Shown here: positions 1 to 8,540 of the stretch, one piece after another
Layout of the letters: each line of letters starts with the position of its first letter
How positions within the stretch are numbered: position 1 is the stretch's first letter
Source of the DNA: SMWC01 sp964466315
Lineage (GTDB): Bacteria; Pseudomonadota; Gammaproteobacteria; Steroidobacterales; Rariloculaceae
DNA length: 49,504 nt
Direction of reading: 5' to 3'
Assembly (NCBI GenBank): GCA_964466315.1
Contig: CAYXNS010000016.1
Coordinates: 1 to 49,504 of the forward strand
Translations under genes and position numbers: made by a program
Notes under the pieces: model-generated
What the model was told of the DNA's origin: nothing
Database searches by the model: none
The model's input: only the letters and a program-made list of their open reading frames with translations

Positions 1-828
1 GCGACCTCGGCGCCGGAGATTCTGATCTCCGTGCTCGCCTCAGTGGACAACGCTCCCGCGCTCGCAATCGGCAATGCCCTGGGATCGAATGTGGCCAATC
101 TGGGACTCGTCCTCGGCACGGCGATACTGATCTTTCCGCTAGCCGTCAATTCACAAACCCTGCGCCGCGAGTTTCCTGCAGTTCTCGCCGCAACGGCGCT
201 TACGTTAGTCTTATTTCTCGACAACGAGCTCAGCCGACTCGATGCGCTGATCCTGCTGATCACGCTCGCAGCGATGACTGCCTGGATAATCGCCGTGGGG
301 TCGCGCTCGAGCGTATTCGACCCGATCCGGGCCAACTACGAGGACGAAATCCCAGCCGATATGCCAGCTTCTTGGGCGACTTTCTGGCTCGTCGTGGGCC
401 TGGCCACAGTGGTGGGCGGGGCCGAGCTTATGGTAAATGGTGCCACGGATATCGCTATCTTCATGGGTATGAGCGAACTCGTCCTCGGCGTCACGATCGT
501 CGCCGTCGGCACGAGCCTTCCCGAACTGGCCGTGGCAGTCGCCAGCGCCCTGAAGGGCGAGTCCGATCTCGTGCTCGGCAATGTGCTCGGATCGAATATC
601 TTCAATATGTTGGCGGTTGTCGGGATCGTTGGCGTAATCCGGCCGCACAGCCTCGAGAGCAGCGTACTGACCCTGCATTTCCCAGTCATGGGAGCGTTGA
701 CGGTTGCGGTCTTCGTCCTCGCCTACAATAGCCGGGCACGGGTACAACTGACACGGGCTATCGGCGGCGCCTTGCTGGCCACATTCTTGATTTACGAGGG
801 TTTTGTTGTCTGGAAAGCCCTAATGTAG
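1..828 (+). CDS. yrbG: Calcium/sodium antiporter (YrbG type), 5' end outside window
   Basis: Inner-membrane cation/Ca2+ exchanger of the CaCA family. The frame is open from base 1, so the gene begins upstream and only about 275 residues are present. Both alpha repeats can be recognised: the first as ATSAPEILIS followed by AIGNALGSNVANLG, the second as GTSLPELAVAVASAL followed by LGNVLGSNIFNML. These G-T-S-x-P-E and G-x-x-x-G-S-N blocks carry the ion-binding acidic and polar residues of the family. Several hydrophobic stretches around them fit a multi-pass protein. The stop lies 8 nt before lptC. In Enterobacteria kdsD and kdsC sit between yrbG and lptC; here they are absent. Ion specificity cannot be read from the sequence. 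Confidence 0.9.
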   Translation, partial: ATSAPEILISVLASVDNAPALAIGNALGSNVANLGLVLGTAILIFPLAVNSQTLRREFPAVLAATALTLVLFLDNELSRLDALILLITLAAMTAWIIAVGSRSSVFDPIRANYEDEIPADMPASWATFWLVVGLATVVGGAELMVNGATDIAIFMGMSELVLGVTIVAVGTSLPELAVAVASALKGESDLVLGNVLGSNIFNMLAVVGIVGVIRPHSLESSVLTLHFPVMGALTVAVFVLAYNSRARVQLTRAIGGALLATFLIYEGFVVWKALM

Positions 829-836
829 TACACCCT

Positions 837-1412
837 GTGCGGGCCATGTATCGGAACTTCAGAAACACGCTCATTTACGCGGTCCTGGCCGCGGCCGCGG
901 GTTCGAGTTGGTATTGGAGCCGTGCGGGCACGGCGGACGGCCAACCGGGGGAACTGCGCCAATCCTTACCTGTGGGGTATTACCTCACGGATGCCGAGAT
1001 TTCGGGTACCGGCGAGGACGGGCAGTTACTTTACAAAATATGGGCCAGCAGGGCCGAGGAGCGACCTGACGAGAAGCGGCTCTTTATGAGCAACGTGCGG
1101 GTAGAATACAGCCCAGTAGAGGATGTTCCGTGGCTTTTAACGGCCGACGCCGGGGAAGCTCCGACGGACGAATCGTATATCGACCTTAGCGGCACTGTAG
1201 AACTCGCCAACGAACCCCTCGATGCGGGAGATAAAACAATTATTCAGACGCAGGCGTTACGTTTCGAGCCCGAAACCTTTGTCGCCAGTTCCGAAGCTAC
1301 TGTGAGCCTGTTTGTCGGTACACGGCGTCTGGATGCCGTGGGGATAAAGATTTACTTGCGGGATGACCGCCTGGAGCTAGAATCGAGCGTACATGGTGAA
1401 TTCGATCCTTAA
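837..1412 (+). CDS. lptC: LPS export protein LptC
   Basis: Bitopic inner-membrane protein that receives LPS from the LptB2FG transporter and passes it to LptA. The 191-residue product has an N-terminal membrane anchor (about residues 8-28) and a periplasmic beta-jellyroll domain, including the typical stretches ADAGEAPTDESYIDLSG and TIIQTQALRFEPET. The length matches LptC. I used the GTG at 837; an ATG three codons later (846) is equally possible. The 3' end overlaps lptA by 20 nt, suggesting translational coupling. Identification rests on domain character plus position directly before lptA and lptB, since LptC sequences are weakly conserved. Confidence 0.85.
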   Translation: MRAMYRNFRNTLIYAVLAAAAGSSWYWSRAGTADGQPGELRQSLPVGYYLTDAEISGTGEDGQLLYKIWASRAEERPDEKRLFMSNVRVEYSPVEDVPWLLTADAGEAPTDESYIDLSGTVELANEPLDAGDKTIIQTQALRFEPETFVASSEATVSLFVGTRRLDAVGIKIYLRDDRLELESSVHGEFDP

Positions 1413-2016
1413 ACTGCGCCACGCCCTCGCGACACTGGCGTTCTTTTCCTGCCCTGCGATGTCCGCGGAGGACGGCGAGCCGTTACCCATACTTCTGGAT
1501 GCCGCGTCATCGTCATTCGACCAGAAGAACGAGACTGTCCTATTTCGTAGCTTACAGATCACCCAGGGCGACCTCGGGATTCGCGCCGACGAAGCCGTCG
1601 CCTCGGCGCTGGATTTCGAGCGGAGCGAATGGCGTTTTACCGGCAATGTCAGGATCACCGTCGAATCCACGACTATTGCAGCAGACAGTGCAGAATTGGT
1701 ATTCGAGGCTCATGCGCTCGTGGTTGCTGAACTCCGGGGAGCTCCCGCCCGATTCGAAGACTTGAGTGAAACGCGTGAGCACCCGATTAGTGGCAGCGCC
1801 AATATTTTGAGCTACGACAACGTCGATCGAATATTGCGCATGAACGAGGGCGCGCGTCTGAGCGAGGGCTCAAACGAAATGACCGGGTGCAATTTGATCT
1901 ACGATCTGGGCCAGGAACAAATTACGTCCGGCTCCTCCGGGTGTGATGAGCAGGTCGTCATTACGATCATACCGCCATCGGATGATACCGAGCCGGAGAG
2001 CGCGTCCCCACCATGA
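1393..2016 (+). CDS. lptA: LPS transport periplasmic protein LptA
   Basis: Periplasmic bridge protein of the Lpt pathway (OstA/LptA domain). It has a signal peptide with a likely cut after CPAMSA (about residue 25), followed by the beta-strand-rich OstA-like region (residues about 30-170), with the DAASSSFDQKNETVLFRSL and GNVRITVESTTIAADSA stretches typical of the first repeats. The C-terminus is acidic and Pro/Ser-rich. The ATG lies inside the end of lptC and the stop overlaps the lptB start in an ATGA arrangement. Length (207 aa) is close to the family norm. Function is inferred from family and operon position. Confidence 0.9.
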   Translation: MVNSILKLRHALATLAFFSCPAMSAEDGEPLPILLDAASSSFDQKNETVLFRSLQITQGDLGIRADEAVASALDFERSEWRFTGNVRITVESTTIAADSAELVFEAHALVVAELRGAPARFEDLSETREHPISGSANILSYDNVDRILRMNEGARLSEGSNEMTGCNLIYDLGQEQITSGSSGCDEQVVITIIPPSDDTEPESASPP

Positions 2017-2738
2017 GCAAATTGGAGGCGCTCGGAATCGCCAAGCGCTACCGGTCACAGGAGGTCGTCAAAAATCTATCGATCTCCATCAACAGCGGCG
2101 AGATAGTCGGCTTACTCGGCCCCAACGGCGCAGGCAAGACGACGGCCTTTTACATGATCGTCGGGCTAATTCGCTGCGATCGAGGCAGTATCGTCCTGGA
2201 TGGCAAAGACGTGACTCGTCTGCCCGTTCATCGTCGCGCGCGGCGCGGCTTGGGTTATCTGCCACAAGAAGCGTCTATATTTCGAAAACTCACTGTTGCC
2301 GACAATATTCGCGCAATCCTGCAGACACGAACGGATCTCGACCGGGCCGATCGCCAGAGCCTGTTGGAATCTCTGCTCGAGGAGCTACATATCACCCATG
2401 TGCGCGAAAGTCTCGGTGTCTCTCTATCAGGCGGCGAGCGGCGGCGCGTGGAGATCGCGCGGGCCCTGGCGGCGGAGCCAAGATTCATACTTCTTGACGA
2501 ACCGTTTGCGGGTGTCGATCCGATATCCGTTATCGATATCCAGCGGATCATCCGCCATCTGATGCAGCGCGGTATCGGAGTGCTCATTACTGATCATAAT
2601 GTGCGCGAGACCCTTGGAATCTGTGGACACGCTTATATTCTTAATGACGGCGCGTTGATGGCTGCCGGAAGCCCGGATGAGATACTGTCGAATCAAAATG
2701 TGCGCGAAGTTTATCTGGGGGAAGGATTCTCGCTGTAG
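2013..2738 (+). CDS. lptB: LPS export ABC transporter ATP-binding protein LptB
   Basis: Cytoplasmic ATPase of the LptB2FG complex that powers LPS extraction from the inner membrane. All ABC motifs are visible in the 241-residue product: Walker A GPNGAGKTT (about residue 36), Q-loop in YLPQEAS, signature LSGGERRR, Walker B ILLDEPFAG and the switch His in ITDHNVRETL. The ATG overlaps the lptA stop by 4 nt. Length matches the E. coli protein (241 aa). The membrane partners LptF and LptG are not in the window. Confidence 0.98.
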   Translation: MSKLEALGIAKRYRSQEVVKNLSISINSGEIVGLLGPNGAGKTTAFYMIVGLIRCDRGSIVLDGKDVTRLPVHRRARRGLGYLPQEASIFRKLTVADNIRAILQTRTDLDRADRQSLLESLLEELHITHVRESLGVSLSGGERRRVEIARALAAEPRFILLDEPFAGVDPISVIDIQRIIRHLMQRGIGVLITDHNVRETLGICGHAYILNDGALMAAGSPDEILSNQNVREVYLGEGFSL

Positions 2739-2753
2739 GATAATCTCCACAGG

Positions 2754-4157
2754 ATGTTGAAGCCTTCCCTCCAGCTCCGGCTATCACAGCAGCTCACAAT
2801 GACACCGCAGCTGCAACAGGCCATACGGCTATTGCAACTCCCCATCATGGATCTGCAGACGCAGATTCAAGAAGCACTCGACGAGAACGTCATGTTGGAG
2901 GTCGATGAGGCGGCATCGTTGAAAGCCGCCGAAGAAGCGGCGGAACGGGTGGACGATAGGAATGAACTGGACGTCAGCGACGCCGACTGGACCGACACGC
3001 AAAGAACGGGGCCCTCCGATACGCCGAGCACGTTCGAACCCCGGGGTCAGCGCGAGTACGCCGACCTCTCCGAGGATACACTTCAGGATCATCTGCTCTG
3101 GCAACTCGAGCTCGAAAACCTCGATCCGCGAACGACGGCGATCGGCCAGGTAATCGTCGACGGCATCAACGACGATGGCTACCTCACGGACGAGATCGAG
3201 GCGATCGAAACTACGTTAGCGCCTGATATCGTCGCGATGCCCGAAGAAATCGAGGCTGTCCTGACCCTGGTACAGCGCCTGGATCCTGCGGGAGTCGGTG
3301 CCCGGTCCGTCAGTGAATGTGTCTTGTTGCAACTACAGCAACTCGATGCAGATACTCCAGGACTTGCGCTCGCGAAGACAGTGGCTCAGCAACACCTCGA
3401 TCTCGTCGCGGAACACCAGTTCACGATGCTGAAAAGGCACCTCGGAGCGACTGACGAGGAACTCAACGACGCGCTCGTACTCGTTCGCGCCTGTCACCCG
3501 AGGCCTGGCTCTTCGATCACGGCTACTGAAGCGGAGTACGTCGTCCCGGATGTCTACGTCCGGTGCAGCGATGGGTCATGGATCGTGGAACTCAACACCG
3601 CTTCAGCGCCCCAACTGAAGGTCAATCAATCCTACGCTGGATCGCTCGGACGCGACGGCGAGTACGATGTACTCAGAACGCAACTGCAGGAAGCACGCTG
3701 GCTGATTCGAAGCCTGGAAATCCGGAACGATACTCTACTCAAGGTCGCGACAACGATTGCGGAACGTCAGATCGAGTTCCTCGAACACGGCGAAGAGCAT
3801 ATGCGCCCGATGATCTTGAAGGATATCGCCGAGGCCATCGAGATGCACGAGTCCACGGTTTCCCGAGTGACGACCAACAAATATCTGCACACGCCGCGTG
3901 GCATATTCGAACTTAGATATTTCTTTTCGAGTCACTTGCCCAGCGAGGATGGCGATAAATCGTCGACCGCCGTCCGAGCCAAGATACGCAAACTAATAGG
4001 AGGTGAGAGGCCAGAAAAACCGTTAAGCGATAACCAGATCGCGAAGCTTCTTTTCGACGAAGGTATTCACGTCGCACGTCGTACGGTAGCGAAATACAGA
4101 GAGGGCATGAAGATTCCTTCCTCGAGCGAACGCAAACGAAGCAAGCTGGTCGGCTAA
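2754..4157 (+). CDS. rpoN: RNA polymerase sigma-54 factor RpoN
   Basis: Alternative sigma factor that recognises -24/-12 promoters and needs an AAA+ activator. Region I is clear at the N-terminus (LKPSLQLRLSQQLTMTPQLQQ), followed by an acidic linker (residues about 45-100), the core-binding region and the C-terminal DNA-binding domain with the RpoN box ARRTVAKYRE near residue 447. At 467 aa it is a normal-length member. The ATG at 2754 follows lptB by 15 nt, in the conserved lptB-rpoN-hpf-ptsN-rapZ order. Confidence 0.98.
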   Translation: MLKPSLQLRLSQQLTMTPQLQQAIRLLQLPIMDLQTQIQEALDENVMLEVDEAASLKAAEEAAERVDDRNELDVSDADWTDTQRTGPSDTPSTFEPRGQREYADLSEDTLQDHLLWQLELENLDPRTTAIGQVIVDGINDDGYLTDEIEAIETTLAPDIVAMPEEIEAVLTLVQRLDPAGVGARSVSECVLLQLQQLDADTPGLALAKTVAQQHLDLVAEHQFTMLKRHLGATDEELNDALVLVRACHPRPGSSITATEAEYVVPDVYVRCSDGSWIVELNTASAPQLKVNQSYAGSLGRDGEYDVLRTQLQEARWLIRSLEIRNDTLLKVATTIAERQIEFLEHGEEHMRPMILKDIAEAIEMHESTVSRVTTNKYLHTPRGIFELRYFFSSHLPSEDGDKSSTAVRAKIRKLIGGERPEKPLSDNQIAKLLFDEGIHVARRTVAKYREGMKIPSSSERKRSKLVG

Positions 4158-4204
4158 TCCTGCAAGGGATCAGTCAGGGCGGTAAATCTAACTGGAGCAG
4201 GACT

Positions 4205-4525
4205 ATGCAGCTAAGCATTACCGGACATCATGTGGACGTCACCCCCGCACTACGAAACTACGTTTCCGGAAAACTCACGCGAATCGAGCGCCATTTCGAT
4301 CATATGAGCGATATCCATTGTATATTGACGGTCGAGAAGCTGCTGCACAAAGCCGAGGCGACGATTCATCTCAGCGGGAGCACTATCCATGCCGAGTCCA
4401 CCGAGGAGGACATGTATGCCGCAATCGATGGCCTAATCGACAAACTCGACCGTCAGGTAAGAAAGCACAAGGAAAAATTGAAGGACCACCGTGCCAGAAA
4501 GGCCGGCAAACACCGCTTCGGCTAG
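4205..4525 (+). CDS. hpf: Ribosome hibernation promoting factor (short form)
   Basis: Binds the 30S subunit and helps form inactive 100S ribosomes in stationary phase. The 106-residue product starts MQLSITGHHVDVTPALR and has the S30AE/HPF fold signature, with the basic C-terminus RKHKEKLKDHRARKAGKHR. It lacks the extra C-terminal domain of long HPF. GGAGCAGG lies just upstream of the ATG. It follows rpoN by 47 nt, as in many gammaproteobacteria. Confidence 0.95.
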   Translation: MQLSITGHHVDVTPALRNYVSGKLTRIERHFDHMSDIHCILTVEKLLHKAEATIHLSGSTIHAESTEEDMYAAIDGLIDKLDRQVRKHKEKLKDHRARKAGKHRFG

Positions 4526-4563
4526 TCTCCCGCAGGGAGCTTCAACAGGGAGAGTCTAGAAAA

Positions 4564-5043
4564 ATAGATGTCGCCAATATTCTCATTCTGGAGGGCGTTC
4601 ATTGCGAGTCCAGTGCTCGCAGCAAGAAACATGCGCTGGAACTACTTAGCGCGGTGCTTGCGGATTCCTCGAAGGATCACAGCGCCGAAGAAGTCCTGGA
4701 TGGCTTGATCAACCGGGAGCGTCTCGGTTGTACGGGGCTGGACCGCTCGGTTGCGATGCCGCACACTCGAATTAGAGGACTGGGCGATAGCGTCGGTGCA
4801 TTTCTGCGGCTCGACAAAGCCGTGGATTTCGATTCGGCGGACGGTGAGCCGGTCGATCTGATATTCGGACTTCTCGTCCCCGAGGATTGTGATGAAGCGA
4901 AAATCAGAGACGTACGAGAACTGATCGAGACACTCGGCGATAACACACTCCAGCAAAAGCTACGCGAAGCACAACAGCCAGCCGAGTTATATAATTTGCT
5001 AACGGAATCGTTGCCGATCATCCATAGCACGCTTCGCACCTGA
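4564..5043 (+). CDS. ptsN: PTS IIA-like nitrogen regulatory protein PtsN (start uncertain)
   Basis: EIIA-Ntr of the nitrogen phosphotransferase system. The EIIA type-2 domain is intact: SKKHALELL, the loop RLGCTGLDRSVAMPHTRI with the phospho-accepting His at about residue 67, VDLIFGLLVPE, and a normal C-terminus. The frame has no ATG, GTG or TTG at the expected N-terminus. Homologous sequence begins at about DVANIL, and the only upstream canonical start is a TTG at 4318 deep inside hpf. An ATA at 4564 sits about 9 nt after GGGAGAG and would give 159 aa, the family length, so I used it. ATT 4579 and CTG 4588 are alternatives; a sequence error is possible. rapZ follows 13 nt later. Confidence 0.85.
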   Translation: MDVANILILEGVHCESSARSKKHALELLSAVLADSSKDHSAEEVLDGLINRERLGCTGLDRSVAMPHTRIRGLGDSVGAFLRLDKAVDFDSADGEPVDLIFGLLVPEDCDEAKIRDVRELIETLGDNTLQQKLREAQQPAELYNLLTESLPIIHSTLRT

Positions 5044-5056
5044 CGCCGGGAGTGCC

Positions 5057-5911
5057 ATGCGCCTTATCATCATCAGTGGTCTATCGGGCTCCGGAAAAAG
5101 CGTCGCGCTGAATACGCTCGAGGATGCCGGATTCAACTGCATCGACAACATTCCGGTCGGCTTGCTGCGATCCTTCGTCAAGGAAATTCAAGGTCACCAG
5201 GACCCCGACTACGAGAAGGTCGGTGTCGGTCTCGACGCGCGCAATCTATCAGACATAGCGCAGCTACCCGAACTCGTAAGCGAATTACGCAACGCGGGCA
5301 CCAGTTGTGAAGTCGTGTTCCTGCAAGCCGACGATGATGTACTGTTATCACGCTTCAGCGAAACTCGCCGCCGACACCCGCTGACCAGCGATAGCGTCAG
5401 CCTCCCCGAAGCGATCGCGAAAGAACGCGAGCTGCTCGGCCCGATAATCGATCTAGCCGACCTGTTCATCGATACGACATCGACCACGGTCTATGATCTG
5501 CGCGACCTGGTACGAGATCGCGTGGCGACTCGCGGGAAGAACTCGTTGTCGATACTCATAGCATCCTTTGGCTACAAACACGGCCTGCCGGCAGATGCCG
5601 ATTTCGTCTTCGACGTTCGATGTCTGCCTAATCCCTATTGGGAGCCCAAACTTCGACCGCTCAACGGCAAAGACAGGCCCGTACGGGACTTCCTGGCTGC
5701 CGAAGAACAAGTGCAGGAGATGATCGAGGATATCGAGAAATTTCTGCAGCATTGGATACCGCGTTATCGGAGTTTTCAGCGTTCTTACCTGACAATCTCG
5801 ATCGGCTGCACCGGCGGTCAGCACCGCTCGGTCTTCGTCGCGGAAGCGTTGGCGGAACGTTTGCTGGAGACGCACGGGCCGATCCAGACTCGGCATCACG
5901 AGCTCCCTTAA
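5057..5911 (+). CDS. rapZ: RNase adapter protein RapZ
   Basis: RapZ family protein. In E. coli RapZ binds the sRNA GlmZ, guides its cleavage by RNase E and so controls GlmS synthesis. The 284-residue product has the N-terminal P-loop GLSGSGKS (residues about 8-15) and the C-terminal signature SIGCTGGQHRSVF (about residue 250), both diagnostic. GGGAG precedes the ATG at 5057. No ptsO (NPr) follows: the next gene, mgtE, begins at the base after the stop. Whether GlmZ exists in this organism cannot be judged here. Confidence 0.97.
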   Translation: MRLIIISGLSGSGKSVALNTLEDAGFNCIDNIPVGLLRSFVKEIQGHQDPDYEKVGVGLDARNLSDIAQLPELVSELRNAGTSCEVVFLQADDDVLLSRFSETRRRHPLTSDSVSLPEAIAKERELLGPIIDLADLFIDTTSTTVYDLRDLVRDRVATRGKNSLSILIASFGYKHGLPADADFVFDVRCLPNPYWEPKLRPLNGKDRPVRDFLAAEEQVQEMIEDIEKFLQHWIPRYRSFQRSYLTISIGCTGGQHRSVFVAEALAERLLETHGPIQTRHHELP

Positions 5912-7261
5912 ATGGATCCGCAACGGGCCAGATCGGCGCAACTAGAAGCACTACACGAGGCACTTGACTCCGGGGCAATGCGCCAGGTGCGCGGCCTCAT
6001 TCTTGCGCTGCACCCTGCCGAAATTGCCGACCTTCTGGAATCGTTACCGCCGCCGCAGCGCGGGATCGTCTGGGAACTCGTCGACACGGAAGACGAGGGT
6101 GAGGTGCTCGTTTCACTGAACGAAGAAGTCCGCGCAACGCTCATGCAGGAGATGGACTCCGAGGAACTCATTGCTGCCGTTGCCGGCCTGGATCTGGACG
6201 ATCTCGCAGATTTGTTTACCGAGCTTCCGGAGACCGTTAACCGCGAACTCCTGAAGTCGCTGGATCAGAGTGACCGGCTCCGGCTTCAGACCGTCCTCAG
6301 GTACGACGAAGACAGCGCGGGCGGCCTCATGGACCCGGACACACTGACCGTCCGCAGCGACGTCACGGTCGAGGTCGTGCTTCGCTATCTGCGGATGCGC
6401 GGCAAGATACCGGAAGGTACCGACGCGATTTTCGTCGTCAGCCGGCAGGGTGAGTACAAGGGCTGCCTGTTTATCACGGCGATGCTCACAGCCGACCCTG
6501 AGCAGCGAGTCAGCAGCCTCATGGACACCGAATCTCGTGCGATCGACGCCAATACCACAGCCGCGGGGGTTGCCTTGATCTTCGAGACGCAGGATCTCGT
6601 TTCCGCGGCCGTAATCGACGATTCCGGCATGTTGTTGGGCCGTATTACGGTGGACGACGTCGTCGACGTCATTCGGCATCAGGCCGATCACTCGGTGATG
6701 AGTATGGCAGGGCTGGACGAGGACGACGATATGTTCGCGCCCGTTTTCGTCAGCGCGAGACGCCGGTCGATCTGGCTCGGCGTAAACCTCGCGACGGCGT
6801 TTATCGCAGCCGGCGTCGCCGGGCTCTTCGAATCGACGTTGGAGCGAGTCGTTATGCTCGCGATACTCATGCCGGTCGTCCCAAGCATGGGCGGTATCGC
6901 GGGAAGTCAGACTTTGATCTTGATTACCCGCGGTATAGCTCTCGGGCAGGTCGAGAGTTCCAACGCACGCTGGTTGCTCAGTAAGGAATTCGGGGTCGGT
7001 CTGTTGAACGGCCTGGGATGGGCCTGCGTCGTCGCGGCCGTGACGATGTGGTGGTTCCAGACCTGGAAAATCGGGCTGGTCATTGCCATCGCGCTCGCCG
7101 TGAATCTCATCTGCGCGGCGATCGCCGGCTTTACGATTCCGTTGACACTGAAGAAACTGAAGATCGATTCGGCACTCGCAGGAGGGGTCGTGCTGACGAC
7201 CATCACCGATGTCGTCGGCTTAGCCGCATTCCTGGGTTTCGGCGCGCTGCTGCTCCTATAA
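5912..7261 (+). CDS. mgtE: Magnesium transporter MgtE
   Basis: Mg2+-gated channel in the inner membrane. The 449 residues contain the cytosolic MgtE N domain (about 1-125, helical repeats ending RYDEDSAGGLMDPD), a CBS pair (about 130-255) and five hydrophobic helices (about 285-449). The selectivity region is visible in LMPVVPSMGGIAGSQTL. The ATG immediately follows the rapZ stop, so it is probably co-transcribed at the end of the rpoN-rapZ unit, where ptsO stands in many relatives. A T-rich region with REP-like palindromes follows. Confidence 0.96.
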   Translation: MDPQRARSAQLEALHEALDSGAMRQVRGLILALHPAEIADLLESLPPPQRGIVWELVDTEDEGEVLVSLNEEVRATLMQEMDSEELIAAVAGLDLDDLADLFTELPETVNRELLKSLDQSDRLRLQTVLRYDEDSAGGLMDPDTLTVRSDVTVEVVLRYLRMRGKIPEGTDAIFVVSRQGEYKGCLFITAMLTADPEQRVSSLMDTESRAIDANTTAAGVALIFETQDLVSAAVIDDSGMLLGRITVDDVVDVIRHQADHSVMSMAGLDEDDDMFAPVFVSARRRSIWLGVNLATAFIAAGVAGLFESTLERVVMLAILMPVVPSMGGIAGSQTLILITRGIALGQVESSNARWLLSKEFGVGLLNGLGWACVVAAVTMWWFQTWKIGLVIAIALAVNLICAAIAGFTIPLTLKKLKIDSALAGGVVLTTITDVVGLAAFLGFGALLLL

Positions 7262-7276
7262 CCGCGGCAATAATAA

Positions 7277-7345
7277 GGGGCCGTGTCTCTTTTTTTTGCG
7301 GAAAATGGGAACTGATCTCGAGAAAAAAGGGACCCGGCCCGTTTT
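7277..7345. repeat. REP-like inverted pair between mgtE and the patatin gene
   Basis: Two related arms face each other: GGGGCCGTGTCTC plus eight T's (7277-7297) and GAGAAAAAAGGGACCCGGCCCG (7320-7341), followed by T-rich sequence. The second arm resembles the palindrome at 31621-31667 (core GGGACC-G-GGTCCC with GAGAA/TTCTC flanks) in inverted orientation. Both copies lie beside gene ends, as REP/BIME elements often do. The convergent gene arrangement means the T-runs could also help terminate mgtE transcription. Family membership is my reading of the sequence, with no outside comparison. Confidence 0.5.
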
Positions 7346-7358
7346 TTTCCGGCTTTTT

Positions 7359-8540
7359 TCAGGGTCCGTCGAGCATCAGCGAAGACGTGTCCATAGTCTG
7401 ATCGAACAGGAACGCGCGGAGATCCGCTTCCATTTCCAACGCATCTCTGTATCCCATGTCGATCAGCTCGCGTGTGAATCCCGACTCGAACAGCAGATAA
7501 CTGATCAACTGCCGGCCGCCCTTGTTTATGGCGCCGAGCCCGCCGAGCAACAGGCGTACTCCCCGCGGCAGCTCCTTGACATGGCGCTCGGCGACCTCCC
7601 GAATGTCTTTCTTCGGCACGATGATGAGCGTGCTGAGGGGGCGGAGATTCGCCACCGGTCCCTCGAGACTCTTCCCGTCCATTTGATCCATGATGACGTT
7701 TATACGTGTCGCCTGCTCCAGGTCCGCGTAGAGGCCATCCATAAACAGCGTGTCGAGCATGTAACCCGCGAGATGCGCAAACGTCGGCGTCTCTGCCAGC
7801 GTGCCCTCGAGCGGTTCCGGGTCCGGATGCTCGTCCCGTACGCCGATGACGAGCATTCTCTCGGCACCAAGATGGATCGCCGAACTCAGCGGCGCACGAT
7901 GACGCATCGCACCGTCGCCGTAGAATTCACCGCCGATCCTGATGGGCGGAAACACAAACGGCACGGCCGCGCTCGCAAGCAGATGCTCCATTTTGATTGT
8001 AGCGGGACGTCCGATGCGCCTGACTCTGGCCCAGGATTTCATCTCCTCGAGACCCTGAAAGAACGTCACCGATCTAGCGGAAGAATAGGCCGACGCCGTA
8101 ATCGCCAACGCCTCGAGGTGGCCGCGGTTAATGCCTCGCTCGATATGCGAAAACTTGATGTTCTTGATCAGAAGGTCGCGCAGCGGACTACTATCCAACA
8201 GCGCGCGGGGATTCCTCGATCCGAGTCCGCCCAGGACGATTGCGCTGAGCCAGTGCAGACTCGTCTTCAGCATCGTCCAGTTGTCGGTCCGATAAACCTG
8301 GTCTGCCTTGAAGTTCGACCAGACGCGATCCATTTCCGCGACGGCTCCACCAAAGTTCCCGGCGCGACTCGCGAGAACGGCCGCATTGATAGCGCCGGCG
8401 GACGTCCCGGAGATAATGGCGAACGGATTCGACACATGTTCGGGCAGCATCGTCGCGATGCCTTTGAGCACTCCGACCTGATAGGCGCCACGCGCGCCCG
8501 CGCCGGGCAGTATGAGCGCCTTGCGCGTCGGATCAGTCAC
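7359..8540 (-). CDS. Patatin-like phospholipase family protein
   Basis: Predicted serine lipid hydrolase with a Ser-Asp dyad. The 393-residue product shows the oxyanion loop GAGARGAYQVG (residues 13-23), the nucleophile elbow GTSAG (about residue 45) and the catalytic Asp in FYGDGAMRHRAPL (about residue 208). No signal peptide or membrane segment is evident, so it is probably cytoplasmic. The GTG start overlaps the pyk stop by 4 nt (GTGA), placing it last in the tkt-gap-pgk-glycerate kinase-pyk operon, where an aldolase is often found in related bacteria. The stop codon abuts the REP-like sequence. Substrate unknown. Confidence 0.9.
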   Translation of the reverse strand: MTDPTRKALILPGAGARGAYQVGVLKGIATMLPEHVSNPFAIISGTSAGAINAAVLASRAGNFGGAVAEMDRVWSNFKADQVYRTDNWTMLKTSLHWLSAIVLGGLGSRNPRALLDSSPLRDLLIKNIKFSHIERGINRGHLEALAITASAYSSARSVTFFQGLEEMKSWARVRRIGRPATIKMEHLLASAAVPFVFPPIRIGGEFYGDGAMRHRAPLSSAIHLGAERMLVIGVRDEHPDPEPLEGTLAETPTFAHLAGYMLDTLFMDGLYADLEQATRINVIMDQMDGKSLEGPVANLRPLSTLIIVPKKDIREVAERHVKELPRGVRLLLGGLGAINKGGRQLISYLLFESGFTRELIDMGYRDALEMEADLRAFLFDQTMDTSSLMLDGP

